Below, one piece after another: positions 1 through 8,364 of a DNA stretch of 64,000 nucleotides. Location of the stretch: positions 1,984,001 through 2,048,000 of the forward strand of contig AP018281.1 in assembly GCA_002368355.1 (NCBI GenBank). The letters are read 5' to 3'. The translations under genes and the position numbers were made by a program. Each line of letters starts with the position of its first letter. The first letter of the stretch is position 1. The notes under the pieces are model-generated. The model did not search any database and was not told where the DNA came from. It worked only from the letters and a program-made list of their open reading frames with translations. The DNA is from Chondrocystis sp. NIES-4102. GTDB taxonomy: Bacteria > Cyanobacteriota > Cyanobacteriia > Cyanobacteriales > Xenococcaceae.

Positions 1-317
1 TGCAAGAAGCCCTAGTAAATGCAGCCAAGCACGGTAATAAACTAGACCCTAGTAAAACTATAATTGTTAAATTTACAGTTACCACCAAAGAATATTCTTG
101 GGTAATTGTGGACGAAGGTGCAGGCTTTATCAAAGAACAAGAATGCGAAGATCAGATTGGACAATTACCAATAGATGAATCTGAAAACGGTCGAGGTATT
201 TCAATTCTGCACGAAATTTTCGATTGTGTGCATTGGAATCGCGAAGGAACACAGCTTACTTTATCTAAAACCCTGCCAACGGTCAACAAGAGAGAAAAAC
301 AACCTTCCATTTGTTAA
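1..317 (+). CDS. RsbW-like ATP-binding regulatory protein (3' end only)
   Basis: The reading frame is open from base 3 to the stop at 317 and runs off the left edge, so only about 104 C-terminal residues are visible. The motifs are those of the small HATPase_c proteins of the RsbW/SpoIIAB anti-sigma kinase type: an N-box-like stretch (EALVNAAKHGN), the G1 box (DEGAGF) and a GRGISIL loop near the end. Such proteins bind ATP and usually phosphorylate or sequester a partner (STAS anti-anti-sigma factor or sigma factor). The ATP-binding fold is well supported; the partner and exact role cannot be told from this fragment. The ATG at 108 is internal, not the start. Confidence 0.8.
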   Translation, partial: QEALVNAAKHGNKLDPSKTIIVKFTVTTKEYSWVIVDEGAGFIKEQECEDQIGQLPIDESENGRGISILHEIFDCVHWNREGTQLTLSKTLPTVNKREKQPSIC

Positions 318-391
318 TGATCTTTAATTCTTAGAACCGTAGATCAATACAGTCAAAAATTTGATATACTGATTAAGGCTTAGAAAAAGGT

Positions 392-463
392 GGCGACATA
401 GCCAAGTGGTAAGGCCGTGGATTGCAAATCCATTATCCCCCAGTTCGAATCTGGGTGTCGCCT
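392..463 (+). tRNA. tRNA-Cys (anticodon GCA)
   Basis: This 72-base cloverleaf has an acceptor stem GGCGACA paired with TGTCGCC, an anticodon arm TGGAT-TGCAAATCCA carrying GCA, and a T arm with GTTCGAATC. The discriminator base is T at 463. No CCA is encoded, and there is no intron. A TATACT at about 364-369 may be the -10 box. It lies alone between the partial ATPase gene and the oligopeptidase gene. Confidence 0.96.
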
Positions 464-702
464 TGATGTTTGAATGTTACTGTAAGTTATACAACTAAAA
501 GTTATAGCAATACTAGACAGTACTTTTTAGCTATTAGCTTTGGGCTTTTAGTTAATTGACTACTCCTGATAACTAATACAAGCATTTCATATTTAAATAC
601 ACCTACCTTTGATTAATTCCATTGAGCTAACGTTTTAACTAATATTTCTATTAAAATTAATGTTCAACGCCGAATTATAGACTGTAGGAATTAAGAGATA
701 AA

Positions 703-2757
703 ATGACCGACAGACAAAAGCTTGTCCCTCCCATCGCCCAAAAACAGCCACATACCCACTTAATTCATGGAGATGAGAGGGCGGATAACTATTATTGGTT
801 GCGCGATCGCGACAATGACGCAGTAACTGATTACTTAGAGGCGGAAAATCAATATACAGAGGCAATGATGGCACATACAGAGTCATTGCAAGCTAATCTC
901 TACAAGGAAATGCTATCTCGCATTCAGGAAACCGATCTTTCTGTACCTTCTCGCAAAGATAACTACTATTACTATTCCCGTACCGAAGAGGGCAAAGCTT
1001 ATTCTATTTATTGCCGTAAAGAAAATAGTTTAGATGCGCCTGAAGAGATTTTACTCGATCAAAATCAACTTGCCGAAAAACAAGATTATTTTTCTTTAGG
1101 AGTATTAGCAGTTAGTCCCAACCATCAAATTTTAGCTTATTCGATCGATACTACTGGGGCAGAAAAATATACTCTCTATTTTAAAGATCTTAATACTCAG
1201 GAAGTTTACCCACAAAGTATTCCAGACACTTATTATTCCTTTGCTTGGGCAAATGATAACCAAACTGTATTTTATACCAAGGTAGACAGTGCTAATCGAC
1301 CAGATCGCTTATTTCGTCATAATGTTAATCAAGGGAGTGAACATGATGTATTAATCCATCATGAAACCGACGAAGCTTATTTTTTATCCGTCGGAAAAAC
1401 TAGTAGCGACGCTTATATTATCCTCAATTTGGGTAGCATCATGACTTCGGAAATTCATTTTCTTGATGCAAACTCTCCAACCAATTCTTTCCAAGTTTTT
1501 CAAGGGCGAGTAACTGGAATTGAATACTCTTTAACTCATCATGGCGACTACTTTTACATTACTACCAATGAAGGGGCGATTAATTTTAAATTAATGAAAA
1601 CCCCAGTAAATAAGATTGACAAAGAAAATTGGCAAGAGGTGATACCCCATCGAGAAGAAATTTATCTTTTAGGGGTTGATGCTTTTATTGATCATTTAAT
1701 TATCTACGAACAAGAAGAGGGAGTCCCCAAACTTAGGGTACATAAATTTTCTACAGAAGAAGAACATTATATAGCTTTTCCCGAACCTGTATATTCCGCA
1801 GGCGACGCAGGTAATCCTGAATATGATACTAATATCTTTCGCTTTAGCTACACTTCCCTAGCAACTCCCAATTCTATCTACGACTACAATTTAGATACCC
1901 AAGATCGGGAATTAAAAAAAGAAACTCCTGTACTCGGAGGATATGATCGCAATCAGTATATTAGTCAAAGATTGTATGCAACTGCTGAGGATGGGGCGGT
2001 AATTCCTATATCTGTTGTTTATAAAAAAGGAATAGAAAAAAATCGTAAAAATCCCTGCTTTTTGACTGCTTACGGTTCATATGGCGTAAATTACCCTGTT
2101 TACTTTTCCTCTACACGTTTATCTTTATTAGAGAGAGGAGTAATTTTTGCGATCGCTCATATTCGCGGTGGTTCAGAAAAAGGGCGCAAATGGTATCAAA
2201 ATGGCAAACTGTTAGCTAAGAAGAATACTTTTACCGATTTTATAACCTGTGCCGAATACTTAATTAAAGAGCAATGGACTAATAATCAACAACTGGCAAT
2301 TAGTGGTGGTAGTGCAGGAGGATTATTAATGGGTGCGGTGCTAAATATGCGTCCTGATCTATTTAAAGCTGCGATCGCCAATGTCCCTTTTGTTGATGTG
2401 GTTACCACTATTCTTGATCCCTCTTTACCTTTAACGGTTACTGAATGGGAAGAATGGGGAAATCCTCAAAATAAATCTGATTATGATTATATGAAATCCT
2501 ATTCCCCTTATGATAATGTCACTGAGCAAAATTATCCTCACCTACTAATTACTGCTGGTTTAAATGATCCTCGTGTAGCCTATTGGGAACCTGCTAAATG
2601 GACAGCCAAATTACGCACACTTAAAACAGACGATAATTTATTGTTGCTTAAAACTAATATGGATGCAGGACATGGAGGTGCATCAGGACGTTATGAACAG
2701 CTTAAAGAGACTGCCTTTGAGTATGCTTTTTTATTAGATCTTTGGGGACTTAATTAG
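703..2757 (+). CDS. ptrB: Oligopeptidase B-like serine peptidase (family S9A)
   Basis: This 684-aa protein matches the length and layout of oligopeptidase B/prolyl oligopeptidase: an N-terminal beta-propeller (roughly residues 70-410) and a C-terminal alpha/beta-hydrolase domain. The catalytic triad is visible as Ser537 (GGSAGG), Asp622 (GLNDPR) and His657 (AGHGG). The opening (HTHLIHGDERADNYYWLRDR) is typical of the family. It should act in the cytosol, cleaving short peptides after basic (OpdB) or proline (POP) residues; overall resemblance favours OpdB. It is monocistronic, with no close neighbour on the same strand. The assignment to S9A is secure; the precise cleavage specificity is inferred. 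Confidence 0.93.
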   Translation: MTDRQKLVPPIAQKQPHTHLIHGDERADNYYWLRDRDNDAVTDYLEAENQYTEAMMAHTESLQANLYKEMLSRIQETDLSVPSRKDNYYYYSRTEEGKAYSIYCRKENSLDAPEEILLDQNQLAEKQDYFSLGVLAVSPNHQILAYSIDTTGAEKYTLYFKDLNTQEVYPQSIPDTYYSFAWANDNQTVFYTKVDSANRPDRLFRHNVNQGSEHDVLIHHETDEAYFLSVGKTSSDAYIILNLGSIMTSEIHFLDANSPTNSFQVFQGRVTGIEYSLTHHGDYFYITTNEGAINFKLMKTPVNKIDKENWQEVIPHREEIYLLGVDAFIDHLIIYEQEEGVPKLRVHKFSTEEEHYIAFPEPVYSAGDAGNPEYDTNIFRFSYTSLATPNSIYDYNLDTQDRELKKETPVLGGYDRNQYISQRLYATAEDGAVIPISVVYKKGIEKNRKNPCFLTAYGSYGVNYPVYFSSTRLSLLERGVIFAIAHIRGGSEKGRKWYQNGKLLAKKNTFTDFITCAEYLIKEQWTNNQQLAISGGSAGGLLMGAVLNMRPDLFKAAIANVPFVDVVTTILDPSLPLTVTEWEEWGNPQNKSDYDYMKSYSPYDNVTEQNYPHLLITAGLNDPRVAYWEPAKWTAKLRTLKTDDNLLLLKTNMDAGHGGASGRYEQLKETAFEYAFLLDLWGLN

Positions 2758-2911
2758 GTAGTGGGTAGTAGGGACTAGGTAGCTAAAAAATGTCCCTTAA
2801 CTATCTGGTGTTGCTATATATGCTTAATTAAAGAAAACTCCAGAATAAAGTTGTTACACTTTATCACTAGAGCTTGCTTAGGGTAATAAAATTAACCCAC
2901 AAATCGTTTTA

Positions 2912-3091
2912 TTAATTGGCAGATTCAAAAGATTCGTTTGCTTCTGCTTCTGTATCTGCTGTCTCTTTCTTATCGTTGCTATAGTTTCTCTTGCCACGAG
3001 TTCCATAACGACTGGTTTGTTTACGGAATTTACGAGCATTTAGTTTATTTCGGGCTGCTTTTTCTTTCTTAGCGTTACGACGTTTAGCCAT
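2912..3091 (-). CDS. Small very basic protein of unknown function (59 aa)
   Basis: This ORF was read directly from the minus strand (start ATG at 3091, stop TAA at 2912). The 59-aa product begins MAKRRNAKKEKAARNK and is dense in Arg and Lys for about 43 residues, followed by an acidic Glu/Asp/Ser tail. It lies 107 bp downstream of the RRM protein gene on the same strand, so both could share a transcript. The composition suggests nucleic-acid or ribosome binding, but I recognise no named domain. Its coding status rests on a clean start and strongly biased composition. Confidence 0.65.
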   Translation of the reverse strand: MAKRRNAKKEKAARNKLNARKFRKQTSRYGTRGKRNYSNDKKETADTEAEANESFESAN

Positions 3092-3198
3092 TTATATAAA
3101 ATATCCTCATTACACAATAAAACGCTCCTGGGAGTTTCTAGTAGAATTATCTATATCTAGTTCCCCTCCAGAAGCGCAATTCAATTTAGCTTTGGAGC

Positions 3199-3489
3199 TT
3201 AAAAGCGATCGTTACGACGACCACCACTGAAAGTATTTCTGTTATTTTCGCGAGGTCTAGCTTTGTTAACTTTTATTTCGCGACCCATCCACTCTGCTCC
3301 ATCTAGAGTTTCAATGGCTTTGTCTTCTTCTGCTTCTGTTTCCATTTCCACAAAGCCGAAACCACGTTTGCGACCAGTTTCACGGTCAGTGGGCAGATGA
3401 ACTCGTTTTACTTTACCGTATTCTGAAAATACTTCGCTTAGATCCTCTTGGCTAACCTCATAACTAAGGTTGCCCACGTAAATTGACAT
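3199..3489 (-). CDS. RRM-type RNA-binding protein (cyanobacterial Rbp family)
   Basis: This 96-aa protein is one RNA recognition motif followed by a short Gly/Arg/Asn tail. RNP2 is IYVGNLSY (residues 3-10) and RNP1 is KRGFGFVEM (41-49), both with the aromatic residues that stack on RNA. This is the standard size of the cyanobacterial Rbp proteins, many of which are cold-inducible and some of which help localise mRNAs. The short tail (about 13 residues) resembles the type with a reduced glycine-rich end. The long AT-rich leader upstream (3490-3894) would suit cold-responsive control, but this is inference. A small basic protein gene follows on the same strand. Confidence 0.93.
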   Translation of the reverse strand: MSIYVGNLSYEVSQEDLSEVFSEYGKVKRVHLPTDRETGRKRGFGFVEMETEAEEDKAIETLDGAEWMGREIKVNKARPRENNRNTFSGGRRNDRF

Positions 3490-3894
3490 AAATTGTAATG
3501 TCTCCTGAATGCATTTTGATGTAGAGAGCTAAAATTTCGGGAAAAAACCAAATCAATACTATATGGAAAAACCTATCAATACTGAATACAAACTGGATCG
3601 CCGATCTTTATCTCAATATGAATCCTAACACTTTATGTTGTAAAAAAGAATATCAGTACAAATACAATGAAATTTCACATAATTTAAAACCCAATAATTA
3701 TTTCAGTGATATTATCCAGTCACAGATATATTAAGCGTGATTATAGGCTACGGAAATATGATATTGGTCAAGGTAGATTATTGGCTATAGGTGGTAGGAG
3801 TCGGCAAGGGGGAGTAGTCAAGTCTTATGGTAGGTAGTAGTGTAAAAGTTAATTTATCTAATTACAAACTGCTTTTATAAGGTTTTAACGCTCG
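3490..3894. other. Intergenic leader region with degenerate heptad repeats
   Basis: These 405 bases hold no credible ORF. The part next to the RRM gene is AT-rich and probably contains its promoter and 5' leader. At 3788-3842 there is a degenerate array of GGTAGTA/GGAGTCG-type repeats like those elsewhere in the window. No tRNA, clear terminator or operator was recognised. Confidence 0.5.
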
Positions 3895-4968
3895 TTAGTA
3901 AACTTTAGTTTCGGTTTTTATAGTGCAGAGGTGTTGTAACTGAGTAAATTTAGCTGCAACTTTTTTGGTCGTCAACATTGTTTCTGTTAGGCTAAAACCA
4001 GATTCTAAACTTTCAGCCTTACCAAAACGCCAAAGATAGAAACCAGCATTTAAAATAGCAGCAGGTAAAAGTTCGTTATTACTACCATTGATTACTTGTT
4101 TAATTAAATTTATTCCTTGCTCTAAAGATTCCAACGTAATATCAGATCCATTCAAACCATATTTTATAGGATCTAATAAAATACGCTCAAAACCTTCCTC
4201 ATTATTAGGGTTACTAATAGCGATAATACCTGTACGATTACGAGAAAGGTCACAACTGCCTTCTAAACCTTTAACTAGGGTAAAATCTTTTGTACCTCGA
4301 ATCTCAAAAGTTTCCCGAAAGCGTAATTCCGTGGGCGGATGAACAAATCCTGCAACTAAATGACTTTTTCCTTCCATCGGACACCAAACCAATTCTGCTG
4401 TAGCAAAGGGGGGACGTTTCCCTATCTGATCACGAAAAGCAAAAAAATCATTAGCTTTAGGGAAATGCTGCGGTAAATATATAAAACCGAGGTAACTTTG
4501 ATTATAAATGTTCTGAGTTTGCGTTAAATCAAAGCTTCTAAAGTCGATACCGAGTTGCTGCCAAATTTCAACTAAAGGGATACCATATTTAGTAGGCAGA
4601 CAATCTCCACCGTGCATAACAACTGGTATATCAGCAGTTGCCAGAATTAAAGCTGTGATAATAGTGACAGGTACAGTGCGCGATCGCCCGTCATAAGGAT
4701 TACCTAAAATAACTGGTTGATGTTGATGTTGTGGATTAATTTTTAGTTTTGCTCCCAATAGATCAAAGGTATCTAAGATTCCTGCTAATTCCTCTGGGGT
4801 TGGGCGTTTGATACGATGGGCGACCATAAATGCACCAATTTGAGCAGGAGTCGCTTGTTGTAATAACATCATCTTTGTGGCGATCGCTGATTCAGTTCGA
4901 GTAAGATCTTTACTTGTGTGAGTACCACTAGCAATTCTTTTTAATAATTCTCTAAACTCATCGCTCAT
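3895..4968 (-). CDS. Anthranilate phosphoribosyltransferase-like (TrpD2-type) protein
   Basis: The 357-aa product has the two-part architecture of the TrpD/nucleoside phosphorylase class III fold: a helical N-terminal domain (about residues 1-75, with TPAQIGAFMVAHRIKRPTPEEL) and a glycosyltransferase domain. The pattern HGGDCLPTKYGIPLVEIWQQLG takes the place of the usual GxGxD-T-x-NxS segment of true TrpD, and the canonical PRPP motif is altered. That fits the TrpD2/YbiB-like paralogues, which bind nucleic acid and lack proven anthranilate activity, rather than the tryptophan-pathway enzyme. It lies 70 bp downstream of a LysR regulator gene on the same strand. The fold assignment is strong and the function open. 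Confidence 0.8.
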   Translation of the reverse strand: MSDEFRELLKRIASGTHTSKDLTRTESAIATKMMLLQQATPAQIGAFMVAHRIKRPTPEELAGILDTFDLLGAKLKINPQHQHQPVILGNPYDGRSRTVPVTIITALILATADIPVVMHGGDCLPTKYGIPLVEIWQQLGIDFRSFDLTQTQNIYNQSYLGFIYLPQHFPKANDFFAFRDQIGKRPPFATAELVWCPMEGKSHLVAGFVHPPTELRFRETFEIRGTKDFTLVKGLEGSCDLSRNRTGIIAISNPNNEEGFERILLDPIKYGLNGSDITLESLEQGINLIKQVINGSNNELLPAAILNAGFYLWRFGKAESLESGFSLTETMLTTKKVAAKFTQLQHLCTIKTETKVY

Positions 4969-5038
4969 AATTTGACCGTAAGTAATATTTTAGGTAAAAA
5001 AGCCTTTGATGCTTCGGTTATGGGCTTAAAATATAGTT

Positions 5039-6028
5039 TTACACTTTAGCACTAGTATTAACTAACTGATTAGTATGATTCATTAATTTTGAAGAGGATT
5101 GATTTAAATTTTGCACCAATTGATAAAAATGAGCTATGGGAGGAATTAATAAGCGATCGCGCGTTGTCACCATTACCACTTGGCGAGTTAGCACACTATC
5201 TAATTCTTTTTCTTCGCTGCGCTTGGGGCAGACATCTGTCTGGGCGATCGGACGTACTGCTAAAGTTGGATCGTCATAACAGTCTATTAAAGCTTTGTGT
5301 GGTAACAATGCAATCATTTCTCCCTGTCGAATTACTCCCCGAAAAGCATCTAAGGTATTAAGTTCCATTGCTGTTTTTATCTCCACGTTTTGCTCTTGAA
5401 ACCATTCTTGAACTAATCTTTGCATACCGTACCCATCTTTAAAGACGATTTGAGGGTATTTAACAATCTCTAGGGGTGGAATCTTATCTAAACTGCTTAG
5501 AGGATGGTTAGCTGCCATTAAAACATCTATTTGTTCCTCATATAATACAGTCAATTCTATTTCCGAAGAAGAAGTAAGAAAACGATTATTCATGACGATC
5601 GCCAGATCTATTAAACCATCTCGCAAAACCTTTAAGGCGCGATCGCTACCTAAAGCTGTCACTCTTAATTGCACTTGAGGATAATCTAAGCAAAACTGTT
5701 GTAACACTGGAGGTAGATAGTGGGCGCAAACTGAATGAATAGCTGCTATGCAAAGTTCTGGTTGTTTACCAGCCATTAAATCTGCTAATTCTACGGTGGC
5801 TTTTTGCCATTCTTGACAAATTTTTTGCGCTCTTGATAACAGTTTTTCTCCACCGACTGTTAATTTTGCTTGACTACTACGATGAAACAAGGGTAACCCT
5901 AAGTCTTGTTCTAAAGACTGTATTTGACGGCTAATAGTTGATTGAGTTACCCCACATTTTTTGGCTGCTTGTCCAAAATTCCCCGTTTCCGTAATAGCTA
6001 TAAAAGCTTGCAGTTGCTCGATTCGCAT
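5039..6028 (-). CDS. LysR-family transcriptional regulator
   Basis: The 329-aa protein starts with a winged helix-turn-helix (residues 1-60; FIAITETGNFGQAAKKCGV, then TQSTISRQIQSLEQDLGLPLF), the hallmark of LysR regulators, followed by a substrate-binding domain from about residue 90 to 300. Cyanobacterial members include RbcR, NdhR/CcmR, CmpR and NtcB; I cannot assign this one to any of them by eye. It precedes the TrpD2-like gene in the same direction, so co-transcription is possible. The C-terminal tail after about residue 300 is Ser/Asn-rich and looks dispensable. Confidence 0.9.
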   Translation of the reverse strand: MRIEQLQAFIAITETGNFGQAAKKCGVTQSTISRQIQSLEQDLGLPLFHRSSQAKLTVGGEKLLSRAQKICQEWQKATVELADLMAGKQPELCIAAIHSVCAHYLPPVLQQFCLDYPQVQLRVTALGSDRALKVLRDGLIDLAIVMNNRFLTSSSEIELTVLYEEQIDVLMAANHPLSSLDKIPPLEIVKYPQIVFKDGYGMQRLVQEWFQEQNVEIKTAMELNTLDAFRGVIRQGEMIALLPHKALIDCYDDPTLAVRPIAQTDVCPKRSEEKELDSVLTRQVVMVTTRDRLLIPPIAHFYQLVQNLNQSSSKLMNHTNQLVNTSAKV

Positions 6029-6177
6029 GACTAAACTCTAAACTTCAGCAGCTACAAAATCTAGCTTTGCTGACTATTTGTTGACCATAGCTGATCTATT
6101 AAACTACATTTGGTATAAAACGCGACATTAATCAATTATTGCCCCTCTTTTAATATTTACCACAATTGATTAGGTAC

Positions 6178-6312
6178 AGAGTGGGTAGTAGGCGCGGAAA
6201 GCGTCGTCACGCACGCTCTTGAGGTCGCCAAAGCGCGAACGTGACGATAGTAGGTAGTAGGTAGGAGTCAGGAGTCAGGAGTTAGGTAGTAGGTAGTAGG
6301 TAGTGGGTAGGA
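6178..6312 (+). repeat. Heptanucleotide repeat tract (GGTAGTA / GGAGTCA types)
   Basis: Runs of GGTAGTA and GGAGTCA with a 7-bp period surround the palindromic element at 6185-6260, within the 490-bp gap between the LysR gene and ggpS. These are short tandemly repeated repetitive sequences of the kind known from cyanobacteria. The rest of the gap (6029-6177 and 6313-6518) is AT-rich, with no gene seen; the first part would hold the LysR promoter. Confidence 0.85.
6185..6260 (+). repeat. 76-bp palindromic dispersed element, copy A
   Basis: This segment is repeated, inverted, at 17729-17804 with differences only in a 5-base core (TCGCC here, GGTCG there on the plus strand). It holds 8-bp inverted arms TCGTCACG (6204-6211) and CGTGACGA (6240-6247) and starts and ends inside GTAGTAGG heptad repeats. 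It is much more GC-rich than its surroundings and has no coding capacity. It looks like a small non-autonomous mobile or repetitive element. Confidence 0.85.
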
Positions 6313-6518
6313 ATCAGGAGTTATTAATGATCGATGATTTAATTTTTTAAAGTTAATAGCTCTTAAGTAGCTGGGATAATTTTAAGAATGTCTTGATGTT
6401 TTACCTATTGCTTAAGATAAGTAGATCCAGAAGACGTTAGCAATTTCAAGCCAGTAACTATAAATTATCCACAACTACATTAGCAGCACATACACAAAAC
6501 TTATCCTCGCCTGCTTAA

Positions 6519-8015
6519 TTAGGCAATAGAATCAACAGTTTCATGCTTAAGATTTTTAAACTGATCTAACAAGCGATCTGCCCAATATTTAACATCATAA
6601 GTAGTGACAATGTGATACATTTTCGACATCCGTTCTTTTTGCTCTTCTGGTGACATAGCCAAAGCCTCTTCGATCGCCCGATCCATGCCATTTAGGGAAT
6701 AAGGATTAGTTAAAATAGCATCAGGTAACTCCACCGCAGCACCCACAAATTCTGATAAGACTAAAACACCGTCTTTCCCTCCATGCGCCACAATGTATTC
6801 TTTGGCGACTAGGTTTAAACCATCACGTAAAGGAGTTGTCCAACAGATATCTGCTGCTTTATAGTAAGCAATTAAATGGGTTAGGGGGATAGGTTGCGTA
6901 AATAAGCGTATAGGCATCCAATCTAATTGACCGTAACGACCGTTAATCTGCCCGACTAATTGTTCTATTGTGCTTTGGGCGGTCTTATAAACGCGCATTC
7001 CAGGGGCAGCTTGCACACAAGTCATGACAAAACTTATTTTCTTGTGTAAGTCAGGACGACGCTCTAATAAACGACCATAAGCAGCTAATTTTTCTTCGTT
7101 ACCTTTAACATAATCTACTCTCCCTGCTGCGATAATCAGTTTTTTATCACCCAATTCTTCTTTAAGCTGATAAAGTCGATTTTTAGTTTCTGTCTTTTCT
7201 AAAATCGATTCTATATGTTGAGGATTTGTACCGACAGGAAAGGCATCAATATTAACAATTTGCCCTTGATAGTTTAACTGGGTGGTCATTTCAGGTTCGG
7301 CTAAAGCAGTCCCAACCGCAGTTAAATGTCCCTTAACTGGTTCTTGTTTTAAAATTTCAACTGATTTTAAACTACGGACAACATTAACAAAATTTTCCGA
7401 ATAACGAGGAATATGGAAACCTACTATATCGCAACATAATAAACTTTCTACGATCGCCTCACGCCAAGGCAAAATATTAAACACATCCACTGAAGGAAAA
7501 GGCGTATGATGGAAAAAAGCAATCCGTGCTTGAGGTTTTAATTCTCGAATATATTGCGGTACTAACCACAAGTTGTAGTCATGAATCCAAATTAAAGCAT
7601 CATCCGCAGCTTCTTCACAGGCAGCCTCGGCAAATAAACGATTAATCTGTTTAAAATTTTCCCATTCTGCCGTCTCGGAAGTGAAGTGATAGGGAAAAGA
7701 GTGTAAAATCGGCCAAAAAGCTTCTTTAGAGGTGATGTGATAGAAGTCGTTTACTTGTTGATCATTTAGGGGAATACGTCGAACATTATAATTAGCTTCT
7801 CCCTCAATATTAACTCGTTTTTCAAAGCTATCTAGATTTTCAGGGTTTACTTGTTTCCAAGCAATCCATGTCCCTTGATTGACATCGGCAAAGAAGCTTT
7901 TAAGAGTTGGCACAATGCCATTAGGGCTTTTTTTAGGTACATAGTGAATTTTGCCATCTTCGATTATTTCGTCGTGGGGTTCGCGATGATAAAGGATAAC
8001 TAAAGATGATTTCAT
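6519..8015 (-). CDS. ggpS: Glucosylglycerol-phosphate synthase
   Basis: The 498-aa GT20-family protein joins ADP-glucose and glycerol-3-phosphate to make glucosylglycerol phosphate, the first step of the main compatible solute of moderately halotolerant cyanobacteria. It has the GT20/trehalose-6-phosphate synthase-like fold, with WIHDYNLWLVPQYIRE, FFHHTPFPS (about residues 170-178) and a C-terminal nucleotide-sugar site (DGLNLVAKEYIVA). Length and the start MKSSLVILYHREPHDE match cyanobacterial GgpS rather than OtsA. It is divergent from gghA across a 349-bp promoter region, so synthesis and degradation genes face away from each other. Expression is expected to rise with salt. Confidence 0.95.
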   Translation of the reverse strand: MKSSLVILYHREPHDEIIEDGKIHYVPKKSPNGIVPTLKSFFADVNQGTWIAWKQVNPENLDSFEKRVNIEGEANYNVRRIPLNDQQVNDFYHITSKEAFWPILHSFPYHFTSETAEWENFKQINRLFAEAACEEAADDALIWIHDYNLWLVPQYIRELKPQARIAFFHHTPFPSVDVFNILPWREAIVESLLCCDIVGFHIPRYSENFVNVVRSLKSVEILKQEPVKGHLTAVGTALAEPEMTTQLNYQGQIVNIDAFPVGTNPQHIESILEKTETKNRLYQLKEELGDKKLIIAAGRVDYVKGNEEKLAAYGRLLERRPDLHKKISFVMTCVQAAPGMRVYKTAQSTIEQLVGQINGRYGQLDWMPIRLFTQPIPLTHLIAYYKAADICWTTPLRDGLNLVAKEYIVAHGGKDGVLVLSEFVGAAVELPDAILTNPYSLNGMDRAIEEALAMSPEEQKERMSKMYHIVTTYDVKYWADRLLDQFKNLKHETVDSIA

Positions 8016-8364
8016 GATTATTTAGGGGATAATTACCAAAAAATTATTTAATACAATACTGATGCTAGACTATATGACTATTAATTATTAAACTGTTGTT
8101 CAACAGGTAGCATTCAAAAATGAATTATTTGTGTTCGATTGTCTTGTCTAACTTGATAATTACTTTTCAATTTTTTAAGCTTAATATAATTGAATCCTAC
8201 ACTAATTACTGGTCTCAACCCAAATTAATTTAATTTTTAAATAGGACATCAATTGCCCAAATTGTCCATTAATAGGCAATGTGGCAGTTTAAGTTGTAAT
8301 ATTATTGCCAAGTAATGCAAAATAAGTTTAGAAAATAATCACCCCCCACTATTGAGAGACTTGC
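8016..8364. promoter_or_regulatory. Divergent ggpS/gghA promoter region with ATTGCC inverted repeats
   Basis: This 349-bp AT-rich gap separates the two divergent genes. Next to gghA, ATTGCC (8252-8257) is inverted as GGCAAT (8275-8280) and recurs directly at 8304-8309. An overlapping dyad, GGAC (8244-8247) with GTCC (8264-8267), encloses AATT on each side. These are candidate operator sites. A 37-codon ORF at 8120-8233 (+) sits where Synechocystis carries the small repressor gene ggpR, but I could not recognise it as such. Confidence 0.5.

Noticed and set aside
635-886. Antisense open frame opposite the start of ptrB
   Set aside because: It is a shadow of the real peptidase gene on the other strand, with no motif or ribosome site.
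6178-6312. Tandem repeats considered as a CRISPR array
   Set aside because: The unit is 7 bp with no unique spacers and no cas genes nearby, so it is a short tandem repeat.
8120-8233. 37-codon plus-strand ORF upstream of ggpS as a ggpR candidate
   Set aside because: The position fits Synechocystis ggpR, but the peptide is AT-driven and hydrophobic and I could not match it to GgpR. A direct comparison with GgpR would decide.
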